Part shown: positions 8,102-15,664 of the stretch, one piece after another | Layout: every line of letters begins with the position of its first letter | How positions within the stretch are numbered: the stretch's first letter is position 1 | Assembly: GCF_008704715.1 (NCBI RefSeq) | Contig: NZ_CP023689.1 | Coordinates: 2,976,001 to 3,040,000 of the forward strand | DNA: 64,000 nucleotides | From: Streptomyces chartreusis | GTDB lineage: Bacteria; Actinomycetota; Actinomycetes; Streptomycetales; Streptomycetaceae | Reading direction: 5' to 3' | The notes under the pieces: generated by a model | The model's input: only the letters and a program-made list of their open reading frames with translations | Databases searched by the model: none | Told to the model about the DNA's origin: nothing | Position numbers and translations under genes: made by a program

Positions 8102-9637
8102 CTATCGGTCCCCGAAGACGGTGCGGTGCCAGTCCTTCGCGGCGACCGCGGTGTTGTCGAACATGACGTGCTTGATCTGGGTGTACTCCTCGAAGGAGTA
8201 CGCGGACATGTCCTTGCCGAAGCCGGACGCCTTGTAGCCGCCGTGCGGCATCTCGCTGATGATCGGGATGTGGTCGTTGACCCACACACAGCCCGCCTTG
8301 ATCTCGCGGGTGGCGCGGTTCGCCCGGTAGACGTCGCGACTCCACGCGGAGGCGGCCAGCCCGTACGGGGTGTCGTTGGCCAGCCGGATCCCCTCATCGT
8401 CACTGTCGAACGGGAGAACGACCAGTACCGGGCCGAAGATCTCGGACTGGACGATCTCGCTGTCCTGGGCGGCGTCGGCGACGAGCGTGGGCAGATAGTA
8501 CGCGCCGTCCTCCAGTTCCCCCTTGGGTGCGGCGCCGCCGGTCACCACGCGCGCGTAGCCACGCGCACGCTCGACGAAGCCGGCGACCCGGTCGCGCTGG
8601 ACGTGGGAGATGAGCGGCCCGAGGTCGGTGCCGGCGGCGAACGGGTCACCGAGCCGGACGCTCTGCATCAGCTCGGCGGTGCGCTCGACGAACGCGTCGT
8701 ACAGCGGCCGCTGCACGTACGCGCGCGTGGCGGCGGTGCAGTCCTGCCCGGTGTTGATGAGCGAGCCGGCGACGGCGCCGTTGGCGGCGGCCTCCAGGTC
8801 GGCGTCGTCGAAGACCACGAACGGCGCCTTGCCGCCGAGCTCCAGGTGGATCCGCTTGACGGTGGCGGTCGCGATCTCGGCGACACGCTTGCCGACGGCG
8901 GTGGAGCCGGTGAAGGAGGTCATGGCCACGTCGGGGTGACCGACGAGACGCTCGCCGGCATCCTTGCCGGTGCCGGTGACGATGTTGATGACCCCGTCCG
9001 GGATGCCGGCGTCGGTGGCGGCCTGGGCGAACAGGAGCGAGGTCAGCGGGGTGAGCTCGGCGGGCTTCAGCACGATGGTGTTGCCCGCCGCGATCGCCGG
9101 GAGGATCTTCCAGGCGGCCATCTGCAGCGGGTAGTTCCAGGGGGCGATCGAACCGACGACGCCGATGGGTTCGCGGCGTACGTACGAGGTGTGGTCGCCG
9201 GAGTACTCGCCGGCCGACTGGCCCTGGAGATGCCGGGCGGCACCGGCGAAGAAGGCGGTGTTGTCGATGGTTCCGGGGACGTCGAACTCACGCGTCAGCT
9301 TCAGCGGCTTGCCGCACTGGAGGGACTCCGCGCGGGCGAATTCCTCGGCGCGTTCGGCGAGCACGGCGGCGAAGCGGTGCAGCGCGTCGGAACGCTCGCC
9401 GGGGGTGGCGCCTGACCAGCCGGGGAAGGCGGCCCGGGCGGCGGCGACCGCCGCGTCGACGTCATCCGCACCGGCCAGCTCGTACGTGTACACCTCCTCC
9501 CCGGTGGCGGGGTCGACGACGGCGTGCGTACGTCCCGAGGTGCCCTTCGCATACCGGCCCGCGATGAACTGCGCGCCGTCCGCGAAGCGGTCCTGGGCCG
9601 GGAATCGATCCGGGGTGAGGGTGCCCGGGTTGTGCAT
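8102..9637 (-). CDS. Gamma-aminobutyraldehyde dehydrogenase-like aldehyde dehydrogenase
   Basis: A 511-residue NAD(P)-dependent aldehyde dehydrogenase. The NAD-binding region has PWNYPLQMAAWK and GNTIVLKPAE; the catalytic glutamate is in HLELGGKAP and the catalytic cysteine in NTGQDCTAATR. The GQDCTA form is characteristic of the PatD/YdcW aminobutyraldehyde branch. It would oxidise the aminoaldehyde produced by the amine oxidase at the end of this locus. The ATG at 9637 follows GGAGGG by 6 nt. It is the first gene of the polyamine block, 74 bp ahead of the binding protein. Another dehydrogenase of the same branch is at 18371-19810. Confidence 0.93.
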   Translation of the reverse strand: MHNPGTLTPDRFPAQDRFADGAQFIAGRYAKGTSGRTHAVVDPATGEEVYTYELAGADDVDAAVAAARAAFPGWSGATPGERSDALHRFAAVLAERAEEFARAESLQCGKPLKLTREFDVPGTIDNTAFFAGAARHLQGQSAGEYSGDHTSYVRREPIGVVGSIAPWNYPLQMAAWKILPAIAAGNTIVLKPAELTPLTSLLFAQAATDAGIPDGVINIVTGTGKDAGERLVGHPDVAMTSFTGSTAVGKRVAEIATATVKRIHLELGGKAPFVVFDDADLEAAANGAVAGSLINTGQDCTAATRAYVQRPLYDAFVERTAELMQSVRLGDPFAAGTDLGPLISHVQRDRVAGFVERARGYARVVTGGAAPKGELEDGAYYLPTLVADAAQDSEIVQSEIFGPVLVVLPFDSDDEGIRLANDTPYGLAASAWSRDVYRANRATREIKAGCVWVNDHIPIISEMPHGGYKASGFGKDMSAYSFEEYTQIKHVMFDNTAVAAKDWHRTVFGDR

Positions 9638-9718
9638 GTCGCTCCCTCCGTGCCCCATCAGGGGCCGGCGTGGCTCGGGCTCGAATTGAGTGCCGATCCT
9701 GACAGAGCAGAGGGACTC

Positions 9719-9768
9719 CAACAAGTGATTCCGTTGTTGCCTTTTGGTTACGCGACGGAATCTGTCGA
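9719..9768. promoter_or_regulatory. Candidate operator region of polyamine locus 1
   Basis: CAACAA and TTGTTG form a spaced inverted repeat at 9719-9739. The heptamer CGGAATC appears in opposite orientations at about 9727-9733 and 9756-9762. The second copy extends to CGGAATCTGTCGA, and a version one base shorter (CGGAACTGTCGA) occurs at 19961-19972, between the second dehydrogenase and the Lrp regulator. This is a hypothesis for a shared regulator site, not a recognised consensus. Confidence 0.35.
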
Positions 9769-9834
9769 CCAGGTGTCGAGTGGGCCTGGAAAACCTAGGA
9801 CGGAATGTCGGTGGTGCGTGCCAAACTCGGCCAC

Positions 9835-10395
9835 ATGGCGAAGATCGATTCTTGGGATGTCCTGATCCAGGAGGTCCGCTCGGGGGCGAGGGTCAGGTAT
9901 CTCCACTTCTGGGGACACCGCCCGCTGCCCGACGGCCGTGTCGGCGCGAGCTGCCTGAGTCAGTGGTGGCCGTCGCCGTTCACGGTGTCCGGCGTGTCGT
10001 ACGCGACGGCCGAGCACTGGATGATGGCGGAGAAGGCGCGGCTCTTCAAAGACGCGGACGCGGAGCGGCAGGCGCTGGCCGCGGACCACCCGTCCCTGGC
10101 GAAGAAGGCCGGGCGGCTGGTGCGGGGGTTCGACGATGCGGCGTGGGAGCGGGAGCGGTTCCGCATAGTCGTCGAGGGGTCGGTCCACAAATTCGGTGCG
10201 CATCCGGAGCTGAGCGCGTTCCTGCTGGGGACCGGCGACCGCGTACTGGTCGAGGCGAGCCCGGTGGACCGGGTGTGGGGCATCGGTCTGGCGGCGCGGG
10301 ACAAGGGGGCCGACGATCCTGAGCGGTGGCGCGGGCCGAATCTGCTGGGGTTCGCGCTGATGGAGGCGCGGGAGCGACTGCGACTGGGCTGCTAG
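9835..10395 (+). CDS. NADAR / YbiA-like family protein
   Basis: A 186-residue NADAR-superfamily protein. The family signature is visible in LHFWGHRP, FTVSGVSYATAEHWMMAEKA and GTGDRVLVEASPVDRVWGIG. YbiA-type members are N-glycosidases acting on early, unstable riboflavin intermediates; other NADAR proteins process ADP-ribose derivatives. The ATG at 9835 gives the usual family N-terminus (MAKIDSWD). An ATG at 9805 has a better-looking ribosome site and would add ten residues. It diverges from the polyamine operon and has no obvious partner, so its exact substrate cannot be told from here. Confidence 0.85.
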   Translation: MAKIDSWDVLIQEVRSGARVRYLHFWGHRPLPDGRVGASCLSQWWPSPFTVSGVSYATAEHWMMAEKARLFKDADAERQALAADHPSLAKKAGRLVRGFDDAAWERERFRIVVEGSVHKFGAHPELSAFLLGTGDRVLVEASPVDRVWGIGLAARDKGADDPERWRGPNLLGFALMEARERLRLGC

Positions 10396-10439
10396 CCCGC
10401 CCGACGCCTCCCCTCCATGTTCGTCTGCATATTCGTCGT

Positions 10440-11249
10440 CTACATATTCGTCGCGACGACCAGCACCAGCATGCCCAGGCCCAGGGCCACACCCGCCGCG
10501 CCGCAGATGATCCCGGCCAGCGCCTGCCCCGGATTCGTCGCCTCGCCGCGACGCGCCTTGCCGCGCCCGATCGCCCCGAAGATCACGGCGAGCACACCCA
10601 CCACGATGGCCACCGGCCACAGGCAGAAGATCACGGCGGAGATGATCCCGAGCACCAGCCCGGCCGTCCCCATGCCGTTGCTCGGCATGGGGTGCATGCC
10701 GGGCCAGCCGTAGTAGCCGGCGCCACCCGGACCGGGAGCGGGATAACCGGGGCCGCCGGGCCCGGGGGCGGGGTACCCGGCTCCGCCCGTACCCACGGTC
10801 GGATAACCGGCCCCGCCCGGATAGCCGTAGGGAACCTGCCCCGGCCCGTCGGGCGCGATCGGCGGCGGCGGGACGGGCTCGCCGTGGGCGGCGTAGGGGA
10901 CGGATGCCGTCGGCGGTACGAAGGGGTTCGCCGGCGTGGCGCTCGGCGGCGCGAACGGATCGGTCGCCGAGTGGGTCGCGGGCTGCGGCGCCGGTGACGG
11001 ATTCACCCACTGCGGCGCGGGCACGGCGTCCTGCGGCTCCCCCGCCGCACCGGCGGCCAGCATCGACGTGACCGTCCGCTGATCGTGCACCGAAGGCGCG
11101 GCCCAGGCCGGAGTGTCGTTCGAGACAAGAGTGTGTCCGGGCCCCGCGGGCTCGGCGGGAGGCGACGGCGCGGCCTGCTTGTCGAGCGAGGTCTTCGACC
11201 CCTCCCCCGATACCTCCGGCGCTTCCGGCGTCTGCGCGTCGTCGGACAT
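10440..11249 (-). CDS. DUF4190-type membrane protein with long disordered N-terminus
   Basis: A 269-residue protein. Residues 1-190 are low-complexity, rich in Pro, Ala and Gly, with repeats of the type GGAGYPAPGPGG. The C-terminal 80 residues hold two hydrophobic segments, the first in MGTAGLVLGIISAVIFCLWP, separated by a basic loop (GRGKARRGEATNPG), which is the DUF4190 arrangement. No enzymatic motif is present. The ATG at 11249 was chosen because the 11 residues upstream of it have no family character. The proline-rich tail probably lies in the cytoplasm or wall space; function is unknown. Confidence 0.78.
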   Translation of the reverse strand: MSDDAQTPEAPEVSGEGSKTSLDKQAAPSPPAEPAGPGHTLVSNDTPAWAAPSVHDQRTVTSMLAAGAAGEPQDAVPAPQWVNPSPAPQPATHSATDPFAPPSATPANPFVPPTASVPYAAHGEPVPPPPIAPDGPGQVPYGYPGGAGYPTVGTGGAGYPAPGPGGPGYPAPGPGGAGYYGWPGMHPMPSNGMGTAGLVLGIISAVIFCLWPVAIVVGVLAVIFGAIGRGKARRGEATNPGQALAGIICGAAGVALGLGMLVLVVATNM

Positions 11250-11404
11250 GCGCGGGATCCCCTCTGTCGTACGTCCCGTCATGCTAAGGCCCTGGCATCA
11301 GCGCCGTGGGCCCGGCCTACGATGATCCCCGAGTCACCGATCAGCCGATCACCGCGCCCCGCCGGCCACGAACCGGACGGAGGGCGCCGTTCCGGGGAGG
11401 AACC

Positions 11405-12466
11405 TTGACCGACCATCTCGTCGACGCCCGCGTCCCGCGCGATCTGCACGCCTTCATCGCCGGGCTGCCCAAGGCCGAGCTGCACGTCCACCACGTCGGC
11501 TCCGCCTCCCCCCGCATCGTCGCGGAACTCGCCGCCCGCCACCCCGACTCCAAGGTCCCCACCGACCCGGAGGCCCTGGCGGACTACTTCACCTTCACGG
11601 ACTTCGCCCACTTCATCGACGTGTACCTGTCCGTCGTGGACCTGATCCGCACCCCGGAGGACGTACGGCTGCTGACGTACGAGGTGGCGCGTGACCTGGC
11701 CCGGCAGCAGGTCCGCTACGCGGAGCTGACGATCACGCCGTTCTCCTCCACCCGCCGCGGCATCGACGAGCGCGCCTTCATGGCGGCGATCGAGGACGCC
11801 CGCAAGGCGGCCGAGGCCGAGTTCGGCACCGTGCTGCGCTGGTGCTTCGACATCCCCGGCGAGGCCGGCCTGGAGTCCGCCGAGGAGACCGCGCGGCTCG
11901 CCACCGACGACCGGCTGCGCCCGGAGGGCCTGGTCTCCTTCGGGCTCGGCGGCCCCGAGATCGGCGTGCCGCGGCCGCAGTTCAAGCCGTACTTCGACCG
12001 GGCCATCGCCGCCGGCCTGCACTCGGTGCCGCACGCCGGTGAGACGACCGGCCCGGAGACGGTCTGGGACGCCCTCACCCACCTGCGCGCCGAGCGCATC
12101 GGACACGGCACCAGCTCCGCACAGGACCCGAAGCTGCTCGCCCATCTCGCCGAGCACCGGATCGCGCTGGAGGTGTGCCCGACCTCCAACATCGCCACGC
12201 GTGCGGTGCGCACCCTGGACGAGCACCCGATCAAGGAATTCGCGAAGGCCGGGATCATCGTCACGATCAACTCCGACGACCCGCCCATGTTCGGCACCGA
12301 CCTCAACAACGAGTACGCGGTCGCCGCCCGCCTCCTCGACCTCGACGAGCGGGGCCTCGCCGACCTCGCGAAGAACGCCGTGACCGCGTCCTTCCTCGAC
12401 GAGCCCGGCAAGGCCCGGATCGCCGAGGAGATCGACACGTACACGGCCGGGTGGCTCGCGCCCTGA
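11405..12466 (+). CDS. Adenosine deaminase-family metallohydrolase
   Basis: A 353-residue amidohydrolase of the adenosine/AMP deaminase family. Visible metal and catalytic motifs are the N-terminal HxH as ELHVHHVGS, HAGE (about residue 213), HGTS near residue 237 and the NSDDPPMF block near 290. The TTG start follows GGAGG by 4 nt; an upstream GTG at 11306 lacks a ribosome site. The usual substrate-contact motif GFDLAG of true adenosine deaminases is replaced by CFDIPGEAG, so the substrate may not be adenosine. Aminodeoxyfutalosine in menaquinone synthesis is one possible alternative, as some related enzymes act on it. The gene stands alone, 55 bp before the phosphodiesterase gene. Confidence 0.88.
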   Translation: MTDHLVDARVPRDLHAFIAGLPKAELHVHHVGSASPRIVAELAARHPDSKVPTDPEALADYFTFTDFAHFIDVYLSVVDLIRTPEDVRLLTYEVARDLARQQVRYAELTITPFSSTRRGIDERAFMAAIEDARKAAEAEFGTVLRWCFDIPGEAGLESAEETARLATDDRLRPEGLVSFGLGGPEIGVPRPQFKPYFDRAIAAGLHSVPHAGETTGPETVWDALTHLRAERIGHGTSSAQDPKLLAHLAEHRIALEVCPTSNIATRAVRTLDEHPIKEFAKAGIIVTINSDDPPMFGTDLNNEYAVAARLLDLDERGLADLAKNAVTASFLDEPGKARIAEEIDTYTAGWLAP

Positions 12467-12521
12467 GTCCCACCCGCCCCGCAGGCCTCCACGCCGGCCC
12501 CTCGCCCACCAGAATGTCCTC

Positions 12522-13211
12522 ATGCTGAACGTGACCGCCGTGGCACACCGCGGCGACCCCTATCGCGTCCGCGAGAACACGCTCGACTCCCTGCGCTCCG
12601 CGCTCGCCCTGGGCGCGGACGCCGTGGAGATCGACGTGCGCCTCACCAGGGACGGCGTGCCCGTACTGCTGCACGACGAGACGCTGAAGCGGCTGTGGGA
12701 GCAGGACCGGCCGCTGCGCGCGCTGTCGGCGGCCGAGGTGCGGGGGCTGACGGAGGGCGGGGTGCCGACGCTGGCCGAGGCCCTCGCGGTGTGCGAGGGG
12801 ACCCGGGTGCTGCTCGACCTGCCGGGCAGGCCCGATGTCCGGACGGCCCGCCGGATCGCGGACGTCGTGCGGGAGTGCGGGGCCCAGGACCGCGTGTACT
12901 ACTGCGCGGACGCCGCCGCCATGCTCGCCGTGCGGGAGGCGGACCCGACCGCGGAGATCGCCCTGACCTGGACGACGCTGGCGCCCCCGCGCCCCGCGCT
13001 GCTGGACGCGGTGCGCCCGCGCTGGCTGAACTACCGCTTCGCCCTGGTCGACCACGCCCTCGCCGAACGCGTCCACCGCGGCGGCCATCTGCTCTCCGTC
13101 TGGACCCCGGACACCCGCCGCTCGATCCGCCGTCTCCTCGACCTCGGCGTCGACTCGATCACCACGAACCGCCTCGACGTCCTCCTGGAGGCACGGCTGC
13201 GCGGCGGCTGA
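12522..13211 (+). CDS. Glycerophosphodiester phosphodiesterase
   Basis: A 229-residue GDPD-family enzyme with a TIM-barrel pattern. It begins with AHRGDPYRVRENT (the HR and ENT active-site motifs), then EIDVRLTRDGVPVLLHDET, which contains the metal-binding Glu/Asp pair and the second catalytic His. The C-terminal end GVDSITTNRLD matches the family's final strand. It hydrolyses glycerophosphodiesters to glycerol-3-phosphate and an alcohol. There is no signal peptide, so it acts inside the cell. The ATG lies 55 bp after the deaminase stop and the two genes may be cotranscribed. Confidence 0.92.
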   Translation: MLNVTAVAHRGDPYRVRENTLDSLRSALALGADAVEIDVRLTRDGVPVLLHDETLKRLWEQDRPLRALSAAEVRGLTEGGVPTLAEALAVCEGTRVLLDLPGRPDVRTARRIADVVRECGAQDRVYYCADAAAMLAVREADPTAEIALTWTTLAPPRPALLDAVRPRWLNYRFALVDHALAERVHRGGHLLSVWTPDTRRSIRRLLDLGVDSITTNRLDVLLEARLRGG

Positions 13212-13233
13212 GCCCTCGCCGGAAGTGCCGCGT

Positions 13234-13296
13234 CATGCAGCCACTCGTCCGCGGCGCCGTCGTGGCCGGTCGCGCAGTTCCCCGCGCCCCTGACGG
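13234..13296 (-). repeat. Dispersed intergenic repeat, copy 2 (inverted)
   Basis: Read on the minus strand this contains GGGGAACTGCGCGACCGGCC followed by CACGAC, matching copy 1 at 1796-1850 apart from a few substitutions. It lies just past the GDPD stop codon and runs into the tail of the disrupted minus-strand frame at 13330-13583. Confidence 0.7.
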
Positions 13297-13329
13297 GCGT
13301 CCGCCCGACCCGGTTGCCGGCTACACGCG

Positions 13330-13583
13330 CGTGCGTTGCGCCACCGCCGCCGGATCGGTGGGCGTCTCGCGGGAAGACGATCAGACCGTAGTCGGCACCC
13401 CGTTCGTTCTGGTGGAGCGTGACCGGGCCGTCAAGGTAGAAGTACTCGTTCTGCCACATCTGCTGGGTGCCGTCCGGCAGGACCGTGTACCCGGTGGAGC
13501 GCCTGCCGGTCCCCGGCCTGCGCCGACGCGATGGTGGAGCGCCACTCGGAGATCACATTCCGCTTCCGGTGCGGGCGGGACAT
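13330..13583 (-). pseudogene. Probable frameshifted small gene
   Basis: ATG 13583 follows GGGAG by 8 nt and opens MSRPHRKRNVISEWRSTIAS, ending AQAGDR. The frame then loses coding character and stops at 13431 (50 aa). In another frame, from about 13510 onward, coding character resumes with STGYTVLPDGTQQMWQNEYF and continues to about GLIVFPRDA. Codon third positions in both pieces are typical of this genome. One indel near 13508 would fuse them into a protein of roughly 80 residues. The second frame then runs without a stop into the intergenic repeat. I do not recognise the family. It could be decay, or a sequencing error. Confidence 0.45.
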
Positions 13584-13849
13584 CACGGGGGCTCCCGAGT
13601 GTGGAGGGTGGGGACGCGAAGGGAGACGGGCGAGCGAGGGCGGCGATAACACTTTTCGGCGCTGCCGCTCGGCCCGCCACGACGGCCCATCGCCGGGCCC
13701 GTAAGGGCCATCCCCCACAACACCCTTGCTCCGTACGGCACTTGCTCCGGGATCCCCCAGGGTGCGAGCCCCTCCTCACCGACGATCCGGCCGGGCCCCG
13801 TACCGCCTGAGGATGATCACGGACCTCCCACCGACCTCAGGAGCAGTCG

Positions 13850-15013
13850 ATGCCCGTACGCCCGCTTCCCGCCCTCCTCACCTCCGCGCTCGCCCTGAGC
13901 CTGACCGTGCTGCCGCTGGCCGGTACGGCGTCGGCGCGTCCCGCACCGCCCTCGTCCTGCTCCGCGCGTGCGATCGAGGCCGCGTCGCCGGACGGCCCGG
14001 ACGTGCGGGCCCTGTGCGCCGCACTGGCGGGGCTGCCCGACAAGGACGCCACGGCCGCGCTGATCCGGGTCGGCGGCAACGGCAGCTGGCACGGCGCGGC
14101 CGGCGTGCGGGACATGCGGACCGGGGCGCCGGCGCTGGAGAACGCCCGCTTCCGCGCCGGTTCGACGACGAAGATCGTGACCTCGGCGATCGTCCTGCAA
14201 CTCGCCGCCGAGGGACGGATCTCGCTCGACGGGACCGTGCAGCAGTACCTGCCGGGCCTGCTCACGAAGGACTTCGCGCCCATCACCGTACGGCAGTTGC
14301 TGAACTTCACCAGCGGCCTCCAGCCGGGGGCGTCCCTCGGCGAGGACGTCGACGACGGCTACCCGCACCGCTTCGAGACGCTGACCCCCGAGGAGGTGGT
14401 GGCCGCGTCGGTCGCGAAGGGGCCCGACCCGGACCACGCGCCCGGCGAGTTCCAGCGGTACGGCAACATCCACTACACCGTGCTGGGCCTGCTGATCGAG
14501 AAGGTCACCGGCGACTCCTACGCCCATCAGGCGGCCGTACGGATCTTCCGGCCGCTCGGTATGCGGCACACCTCGTTCCCGGCGGGCCCCGATCCGCGGA
14601 TCCACGGTCCGCACAACCGGGGCTACGACTGGATCGACGGCAAGCTGGTCGACGTGACCGAGTGGAACATGTCGGACCGGTTCGCGGCCGGCGACCTGAT
14701 CTCCACCACTGCCGACCTGGAGCGGCTGCTGTTCGCGCTGTTCCGCGGCCAGGTGGTGCCCGAGCCGCAACTGGCGGAGATGTTCACGGTCCCCGACATC
14801 GACGGGGCCACGATGGGCGCCGGGCTGGAGCGCTTCGAGCTCAACGGCAGGGAGATCTGGGGCAAGACGGGTGCCCGGCCCGGCTATCACACCGTGATCG
14901 CGGCCACCCGTGACCTGTCCCGGACGGTCGTCTACTCCGTCAACTCCACCGACGCGAAGGGCGACGGCCTGGCCATCGCCCAGCGCTTCGCCTTCCCCGC
15001 GTTCAACCGCTGA
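13850..15013 (+). CDS. Secreted serine hydrolase, class C beta-lactamase / DD-peptidase fold
   Basis: A 387-residue exported protein with a signal peptide (MPVRPLPALLTSALALSL onward, cleavage near TASA-RP). It has the penicilloyl-serine enzyme triad: SxxK as STTK in RAGSTTKIV (about residue 106), YxN as YGN in FQRYGNIHY (about 205), and the KTG box in WGKTGARPGY near residue 343. Family members are DD-carboxypeptidases, esterases or beta-lactamases. The length and AGST(T/S)K pattern fit Streptomyces D-alanyl-D-alanine carboxypeptidase-like hydrolases that act on peptidoglycan outside the cell. ATG 13850 follows AGGAG by 6 nt. Its stop overlaps the convergent gene at 15003 by 11 bp. Confidence 0.92.
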   Translation: MPVRPLPALLTSALALSLTVLPLAGTASARPAPPSSCSARAIEAASPDGPDVRALCAALAGLPDKDATAALIRVGGNGSWHGAAGVRDMRTGAPALENARFRAGSTTKIVTSAIVLQLAAEGRISLDGTVQQYLPGLLTKDFAPITVRQLLNFTSGLQPGASLGEDVDDGYPHRFETLTPEEVVAASVAKGPDPDHAPGEFQRYGNIHYTVLGLLIEKVTGDSYAHQAAVRIFRPLGMRHTSFPAGPDPRIHGPHNRGYDWIDGKLVDVTEWNMSDRFAAGDLISTTADLERLLFALFRGQVVPEPQLAEMFTVPDIDGATMGAGLERFELNGREIWGKTGARPGYHTVIAATRDLSRTVVYSVNSTDAKGDGLAIAQRFAFPAFNR

Positions 15014-15539
15014 CGGCGGCGGCAGCGGCCGGGGGCGCCGACGGCTCGGTCAGCGCCTCCAGCCGCTTGATCCTCCTGCGCACGACGTACAGCGGGATCA
15101 CCCCGAAGACGCCGAACGACATGTCGATCACCGACCACCACAGCGGGATGCCGCGGATCGGCCCGCAGATCAGGGCAAGCGGGATGATGCCGGCGCAGGC
15201 GATCATCCCGAACTCGACGACCCAGATGTTGCGGACGGGATCGCGGTAGGGCCCGTAGAAGGCGACGGCGATGACGAGGTGGGCGAAGGCCAGCCAGTCC
15301 GTGCCGTAGAGCAGGAACGGGTACTCGGCGTCGGCGGTGTCGAGGCCGCGCCGGACGCGCTCGATCCAGTCCGTCAGACCGGGCAGGTGGTCCTGGACGG
15401 ACAGGGCGCGCAGCAGGTCCTCGGTCCAGCGCAGTTCGTGGACGAGAGGGAAGGCCGTGGCGCCGCTGAGCACCAGGCAGACGACGAAGAAGGCCAGCCA
15501 GACGCGGATGCCCTTGAGCAGGGCGGCTCTGTCGCTCAT
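15003..15539 (-). CDS. Hypothetical integral membrane protein (178 aa)
   Basis: Four to five hydrophobic segments are visible: about residues 12-32 (VWLAFFVVCLVLSGATAF), 83-95, 107-128 (WVVEFGMIACAGIIPLALI) and 133-153. A short basic tail RRRIKRLEAL follows the last one. There are no catalytic motifs. The region between the first two segments is predicted to lie outside the membrane and contains RWTEDLLRALSVQDHLPGL. I do not recognise a named family, though similar small membrane proteins are common in Streptomyces. It overlaps the 3' end of the convergent serine hydrolase by 11 bp. Confidence 0.75.
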   Translation of the reverse strand: MSDRAALLKGIRVWLAFFVVCLVLSGATAFPLVHELRWTEDLLRALSVQDHLPGLTDWIERVRRGLDTADAEYPFLLYGTDWLAFAHLVIAVAFYGPYRDPVRNIWVVEFGMIACAGIIPLALICGPIRGIPLWWSVIDMSFGVFGVIPLYVVRRRIKRLEALTEPSAPPAAAAAVSG

Positions 15540-15664
15540 GGGGGAAGCGTACGCCTGGAGTTGAACACGTTCAAAACAGATACTTGCAGTACGGCCCGAA
15601 CCGGCGGCCCCTGTGCGGCATGTACCTGCCCGGCCCTACGATGTCCGCCGACGAGGGAGGATGC

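Larger units (their letters stand above)
13212..13849. other. 638-bp region with a repeat and a likely broken small gene
   Basis: No intact gene is supported here. The left part holds copy 2 of the dispersed intergenic repeat (13234-13296). The middle holds a minus-strand reading frame with Streptomyces codon bias interrupted by a frame change (13330-13583). The right part (13584-13849) shows no gene; it ends with an AGGAG ribosome site serving the serine hydrolase at 13850. Confidence 0.6.

Noticed and set aside
13584..13849. Short minus-strand frames upstream of the frameshifted gene
   Set aside because: They lack ribosome sites and codon bias and are interrupted by stops in the likely frames.
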